A stretch of DNA of 64,000 bases from the NCBI GenBank assembly GCA_944548615.1, contig OX155974.1:744001-808000 (forward strand), written 5' to 3'. This DNA comes from Micropterix aruncella. Its lineage: Eukaryota; Arthropoda; Insecta; Lepidoptera; Micropterigidae. Position numbers and translations under genes: made by a program. The notes beneath the pieces are model-generated. The model worked only from the letters and a program-made list of their open reading frames with translations. It was not told the origin of the DNA and ran no database searches. The stretch's first letter is position 1; each line of letters begins with the position of its first letter. Below, piece after piece: positions 59,274-64,000 of this stretch.

Positions 59274-59435
59274 TCGAAAATACTCCAATATCGCCCGGCC
59301 AGCTTTATTGTTGTTTCGTTTTGCGGCATAAGTGTGTCTCTTTCTGACGCGAGGCTCAACGCATGGCAAACTTCGGGTCTTCGATTTGTATTCATATCAT
59401 TTGATGATCAAATTTCGATCAATGATCGAATATAA
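58795..59435. mobile_element. Large fold-back element
   Basis: Arms of ~300 bases. The left arm has ACGAAACAACAATAGAGCTG, GCCGGGCAATACTG and TAGCTGGTATTGTTAGCAA; the right arm has their complements in reverse order (TTGCTAACAATACCAGCTA, CGCCCGGCCAGCTTTATTGT). Imperfect pairing suggests an older palindrome. The first copy of X ends inside its right arm. Confidence 0.75.
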
Positions 59436-59498
59436 AATATTATTATCTATTATGATATGTGGTCATATACAATTGCGGGAAATAAGTGATATTGTGTA

Positions 59499-62400
59499 GG
59501 GGAAGGGGTGGTAGATTCGGCCATGGGGTAGATTCATCTTTCGTATCCTACACAGCCCTAGTTTGTATATACCGCCAAATTTTTGCGTAGTTATGTTGGT
59601 AATGCATCATTCCTGATGGTGGGAACTGTCACAAGCGGTCGCAGTAGCGGGTTTATTTATCAATAAATGATTAAAAGTTTCTGCTATAAAAGGTAAGTTT
59701 TTTGTCTGTCGTAGAAGTTCATAATTTGTAATTTTGTGAAGCATATTAAGTATGATAAAAATGCACAGCATGCAGCACTAATTCATAAATGATGTCAATA
59801 TGAAAGCTAACCTAAAATGCTGACCATGTTTTACTTTTTTATTTAAATCTGTTGGAATCTCATGCGGGGAAGATTCGGCATAAGCGGCTGGGGTACTTTC
59901 ATCCAGCGGACGAAGGTACCCCCATCAATGGAATAAAAGAAAAATTTTATTTCTATGGTAACGTATTATTTTATTTGTTCAGATGCCACGTACATATGTA
60001 TGCAAAACCAACCGCAGGGACATCAATGAGAATAATATGAAAGAAGCGATTCGTAATTCTTTACGAAAAGTTGTCAGTGTTCATGAAGCTGCAAGGCGGT
60101 ATGGAGTTAAAAGATCTACATTGCAGTCGAGAATAAAGACCTTGCTAAAGAAAAAAACAATAGATGAAGTCTTATCTACTATTGACAGAGATTCTGGGAA
60201 TGAAAGCAGTGATGAAGAGAAAAAATATAGGAGTAAATACACTGTTAAACAAGTTTTTACAATTTCTCAAGAAAGGGAACTTGTGGAATATATCAAGAAA
60301 TCATCCAATCTGAATTACGGGTTGTCATATCAACAAGTGCGAAAATTGGCCTATGAATTTGCACAAATATTACCAGATTGCGTAACACCAACCAATTGGA
60401 GAGCAAGTCAGTTGGCAGGTAAGTTATTATATTTTTGTTTTTATCGATAATGATACCTAATTACCATATGGATTTAAATTGCAGGAATTGAATGGCTGAA
60501 AGGCTTCATGTTAAGAAATCAACAATTGTCTCTAAGAAAACCTGAGAGTACCAGCCTGAATAGAGCCATGGCATTCAATAAAGACAGATTGGAGGAATTT
60601 TTTTCCAACTACGTCAAAGTCTTGGAAAAGCATAAATTCAAACCAGAGCAAATATATAACTTGGACGAGACTGGGATACAAACAGTAATGAAACCAGTAA
60701 AAGTTGTCTCCACACGTGGGAAAAAACAAGTTGGGCAGGTAGCTTCAGCTGAACGTGGAGAATTAGTCACCTTTGTTGGTATAATCAGCGCCATTGGGGG
60801 AACAATTCCACCTGTTTTTGTTTATCCTCGCATTAGAAATGTGAATGACTTTTTGGATGGTGCTCCTATTTCCAGTATCGCATTAGGAAACAAATCGGGT
60901 TGGATGACATCGGAGTTATTTATATCAGTTCTCAAACACATAGTTGAACACACCAATTGTTCAACTGAGAAGAAAATATTGTTGTTGATCGACAATCACG
61001 AATCACACACATCATTTGGAGCAATCCAGTATTGCAGAAGCAATGGTATAGTGCTGTTATCCTTCCCCCCACATACCACACATCGTCTTCAACCCCTAGA
61101 CATTGCAGTGTACGGGCCTTTTAAAGCTTGCCTAAATGTCGCTTTCAATGATTACATGCTCACACAGCCTGCCAAAATGATAACCATTAGGCAAATAGCT
61201 CAACTTGCCAGTAGAGCCTTTGATAATGCATTCAGCAAAAAAAACATAATAAGTGGTTTTGAAACACCAGGCATTTGGCCCCTTAATAGGCTGGCATTTG
61301 ACGACAATGATTTCATGCCCAGCACAGTCACTGACAATTCCAACGTTGAAGACAACAGTTTAACTACTGAAGTGGAACCTGTTGCTATTCCTTCAACTTC
61401 CAGACAGGACAGCATAGAAGAAACAAACCAAACCACCCCACCTCCAACTACTAGCTATGATCATGATGATGTTAATACCAGTGTGGAAGCAGCAGAACCC
61501 CAGACAGAGATAGCCCTTTCATTTTCAAAAGATAAGGAGCCCATTGTAATTGAAACCCCTTCTGTTTCTCAAAGGACCAAACTTAAGATCAAAGTTTCAA
61601 GATCACTAGAAGAATTGAGACCGTACCCAAAAGGAGCTGGAAAAAAGAAGAGGAACAGAAAAATTCCATCAAAATCTTATGTATACACAGATACCCCGGT
61701 AATGAAGATGAAGGAAAATATTGAAATAGAGAAAAGGAGAAAAGAAGAACTAAAAAGAAATAAAGGAACAATAAAAAAGCTGTTCCCAATTAAACCGGTT
61801 CCAAAGAAAATCTTGAATGAAAGCTCAAGTGATTCAGACAGGTCAATGAAACTTGTCGACACCTCTGATGGTGAAGAGTTTTTGTCCAGCTCGGATGAAT
61901 TACCTTTGCCTACCAACTTGCCTAATTGCAATGATTTTTGTGTTGGTGATTGTGTAATGGTCAAGTTCGCCACTAAGGCAACCATTTGCTATTATATAGG
62001 GCACATTTTGAAAAACACAGGTTGCCAAGAATATGAAATAAACTTCTTGAGGCGAAAAAACAAATCTAACACATTTATGCATCCTCAGGTAGAAGACATC
62101 AGCATTGTGAAGAAAACAGATATCATTGCAGTTTTGTCACAAGCAAGCAAACTGTCAACAGCCAGGACATCTTCCCTGTACATTTTTAATTACAATTTTG
62201 AAGGACTTAATGTCCGTTAGATCTAAGATTTTTTCTGCTATACTTTTTTCTCAATACTTTTTCTTTGTTTTTTTATCGTTTCTTGTATTTTGTATTTTCA
62301 TGAGTTCACTTTTGTTCAATAAAAACATTTGATTTACCTTTGTATGTTACTTATTATAACTAGATGAATGTACCCCACCCTATAGCCAAAACTACCCCAC

Positions 62401-62604
62401 TGGTGGGGTACAATCGCCCATTTGCAAGCTTTTTTTAAAAATTAAATTCGAAAAAAAGTGTTAACGTAAGAGAGTTGTTACTTGCGGAAAACATAGATAA
62501 AAGTGCAGATTAACTTTTGCATATACCAGTTTTTAAATTGGTGGCTGATTTTGAAAATTACGTGCATTATTTGCATAAGTAGCCGAATGTACCACCCTCT
62601 CCCC
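59499..62604 (+). mobile_element. pogo-type DNA transposon, apparently complete
   Basis: Terminal inverted repeats GGGGAAGGGGTGGTAGATTC at 59499 and, from the right end inward, GGGGAGAGGGTGGTACATTC (20 of 23 bases match over the full repeat). TA flanks at 59497-59498 and 62605-62606. Length 3106 bp. The homologous sequence at 16150-16180 (GATATTGTGTTTAAATG) lacks the element. Confidence 0.88.
59983..62220 (+). CDS. pogo-type transposase
   Basis: Exons 59983-60418 and 60485-62220 (donor GGCAG before GTAAGT, acceptor ATTGCAG; phase matches) give 723 residues without a break. The ATG follows TTGTTCAG, so an upstream non-coding exon is likely. The N-terminus is a psq-type helix-turn-helix (VVSVHEAARRYGVKRSTLQS), then a CENP-B-like region (LSYQQVRKLAYEFAQ). 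The catalytic domain has D206 in YNLDETG, D315 in LLLIDNHESH and D351 in RLQPLDIAVYGPFK. A Ser-rich and Lys-rich linker leads to a C-terminal domain (FCVGDCVMVKFATKATICYY) known from insect pogo elements. Intact catalytic residues and terminal repeats make it potentially mobile. Confidence 0.9.
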
Positions 62605-63082
62605 TACCTATGTTTATATACACCACTATCTGACCCGTGCCCACTTCGTTGGGCGGTAACCATTTTTACTTGTGATGAAATTATGAGTGTGGTTCGGTTA
62701 GTAATGAGCGCTATGATTTATTTCCTGACTGCCAAAAGGAGGGTTATATTTTTAATGCATTTGCATGTACCTATGTATTTGCATGCCAATTTGGCTATAT
62801 TACCGGGTTTCAAATAAGTGAATGAAATGATTATGATTGAATAAATTATGTTTATTTTAATTGATCAAAACTTCTCTGTAGGTATACTATATTAAATGTA
62901 ATGTTATTATTTGGTACCAAAATATATTGTCTTTCAGGAGTTCCAACCCGAGATACGGTCGCGGTTCCATACCTATGTCGTATTATCTCTTTAACCATTT
63001 ATGCAGTAAAATGGAAATTATATGCAGTAAAAGGGAAAAGTTTTTTGTTTTAAAGTTTAAATTATTTTAATATTTTTAAGCT

Positions 63083-63630
63083 ATTGCATAGCTTTTATCG
63101 CGGGCCTTAGGCCAGCGCGGCGACCAAATGAAGAAATTTCCTAACGAAAATTAATGATTTTAAACTGATAATTACGTCTAAACGAGTACTGATTACGATT
63201 CGAAAAAAATATATGTTAAACAAGAACATTTTCCTAATATTCTTAGCTTTGAATATTTTAGATTTTGTTTATATTACATAGTGTAATTTATTTGTGAAAT
63301 TAGGTCTAACTGAACACAAAAACGACTACTACGCAAATACTATCTGGCGTATTATTATGAAACCTGCACCATTTTAAAGATAATTTAATTATCTATCTTT
63401 TTATCTACGATTTATCGAATAAAAAATTCGTGCGCGGCTCTCTATCGGAAGACGTTTAAATTATTCCGAATCATTTGCTTTCGCAGCCGCAAATGATTCG
63501 GAATAATTCCAACGTTTTCCGATAGAGCGCAGTTATCTGATATCAGAAAAAAAAAGAATAATTATAATTGCATAAGTTGTTAAAAATGCTATGCAATAGC
63601 TTTACCGTGGCAGTCCCCGAGTGCCACACG
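63083..63630. mobile_element. Inserted element with 15-bp terminal repeats and a hairpin
   Basis: AAGCTATTGCATAGC near the left end (63079-63093) and its complement GCTATGCAATAGCTT near the right (63588-63602). The matching place at 16620 lacks it. Inside, CTCTATCGGAAGACGTTTAA...GCAAATGATTCGG pairs with the complement at 63488-63530. Non-coding; family unknown. Confidence 0.5.
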
Positions 63631-63639
63631 TTTTTTTTT

Positions 63640-63905
63640 TAATTTGACAGTTTGAAGAAGTTGACTGTTAGATAAAGGTTTGAGAAAAAATTGAGCGCGC
63701 TGCGCCGTCTAACGGTAGGTATTATATCGTAAATAAACAATATTAGTGACATTTTACTTACCGCTAGATAGCGTATCGTGATCATAGCTTCTACACTATT
63801 AAAAAACACAAAACGTTAATTATTAAAAAAAAACTTTAAAAAAAAAAACATTTGCTTACTTTGTTGTACTGATTCACCCACTAAAAAAAGCACGTGCAGT
63901 AAAAA
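63640..63905 (+). mobile_element. RepE copy 4
   Basis: Contains GTCTAACGGTAGGTATTATA, TTTTACTTACCGCTAGATAG and the right end CACGTGCAGTAAAAAC. It lies at the same distance before the expected third zinc-finger gene as in block 2. Confidence 0.7.
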
Positions 63906-64000
63906 CAACTTTTATAAATATAGAATTTTATATTCCAATGTGGTATTTTATATTTCGTGTTTAGTGGCAATACTAAACACGAAACGTCAAAATAATTACA

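Larger units (their letters stand above)
62607..64000 (+). repeat. Third copy of the zinc-finger upstream region, cut by the window end
   Basis: 62607-63075 matches 16165-16630. 63640-63905 matches RepE at 16640-16927. 63906-64000 matches 16928-17008 (CAACTTTTATAAATAT, CTAAACACGAAACGTCAAAA, TAATTACA). In the other copies the zinc-finger ATG lies ~80 bases further on. The short open frame at 62503-62817 is not supported. Confidence 0.8.

Noticed and set aside
1..64000. CRISPR array, operon or other prokaryotic system
   Set aside because: Spliced genes, LINEs and Helitrons show a eukaryotic nuclear genome; no spaced short direct repeats of CRISPR type were seen.

Overview
The window looks like a stretch of insect nuclear genome, most likely from a moth or butterfly. 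The evidence is AT-rich DNA, spliced genes with GT-AG introns, Jockey- and CR1-like LINEs, Helitron ends closing on CTAG before a T, pogo, piggyBac, mariner and hAT remnants, and short TTAGG strings. Almost everything is transposable element or segmental duplication. The host coding content is small: two intact paralogous C2H2 zinc-finger genes (9974-11086 and 17087-18199), the last two exons of a mitochondrial phosphate carrier (46012-47437), and two broken host-type genes, a Myb/SANT-like DNA-binding protein (359-2398) and the first exon of a TMX2-like membrane thioredoxin (34470-35783). Two further coding regions may be host or transposon: an acidic protein with PSTSAGASA repeats (23607-24223) and a long piggyBac-type transposase (29023-31066).

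Layout. 1-3.3 kb: Myb/SANT pseudogene, broken by a ~660-bp repeat (called RepA here) inside its reading frame. 3.3-8.6 kb: a small hAT-like MITE, an inverted diverged copy of the zinc-finger 3' flank, and a rearranged RepA copy with a clean 14-bp target duplication. 8.6-22.5 kb: two direct copies of one block, each with a ~400-bp MITE end (RepE), a zinc-finger gene, a long 3' flank, a tRNA-like SINE head, a scrap of the TMX2 5' end, RepA and a hAT terminus. 22.5-31 kb: hAT N-terminus, the acidic exons, LINE pieces, an LTR and the piggyBac-type gene. 31-33.6 kb: palindromic MITEs. 34-40 kb: TMX2 pseudogene split by a solo LTR, then AT-rich DNA. 40-49 kb: LINE remnants and the phosphate carrier exons. 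49-59.3 kb: a nearly identical 2.9-kb sequence in direct orientation on both sides of a decayed Helitron. 59.5-62.6 kb: an intact pogo-type element. 62.6-64 kb: a third copy of the sequence that lies directly upstream of each zinc-finger gene, cut by the window end.

The most striking signal is in the zinc-finger pair. The two 370-residue proteins differ at 50 positions. In the eight C2H2 fingers, 21 of the 32 canonical DNA-contact positions (helix -1, 2, 3, 6) differ, against 9 of about 188 other finger positions, and I count only about 6 synonymous codon differences there. That is the pattern expected when duplicated DNA-binding proteins are driven to new targets. Their setting among active-looking transposons, and a probable third copy just beyond the window, suggest a young, expanding and functionally diversifying zinc-finger family. 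A role in transposon control is inference only.

Several insertions can be dated or proved inside the window because a paralogous empty site is present: the hAT-like MITE at 9009-9807, the pogo element at 59499-62604, and RepA in the Myb/SANT gene, where removing the insert restores the reading frame. Protein names rest on motifs and remembered family features; no database search was run.
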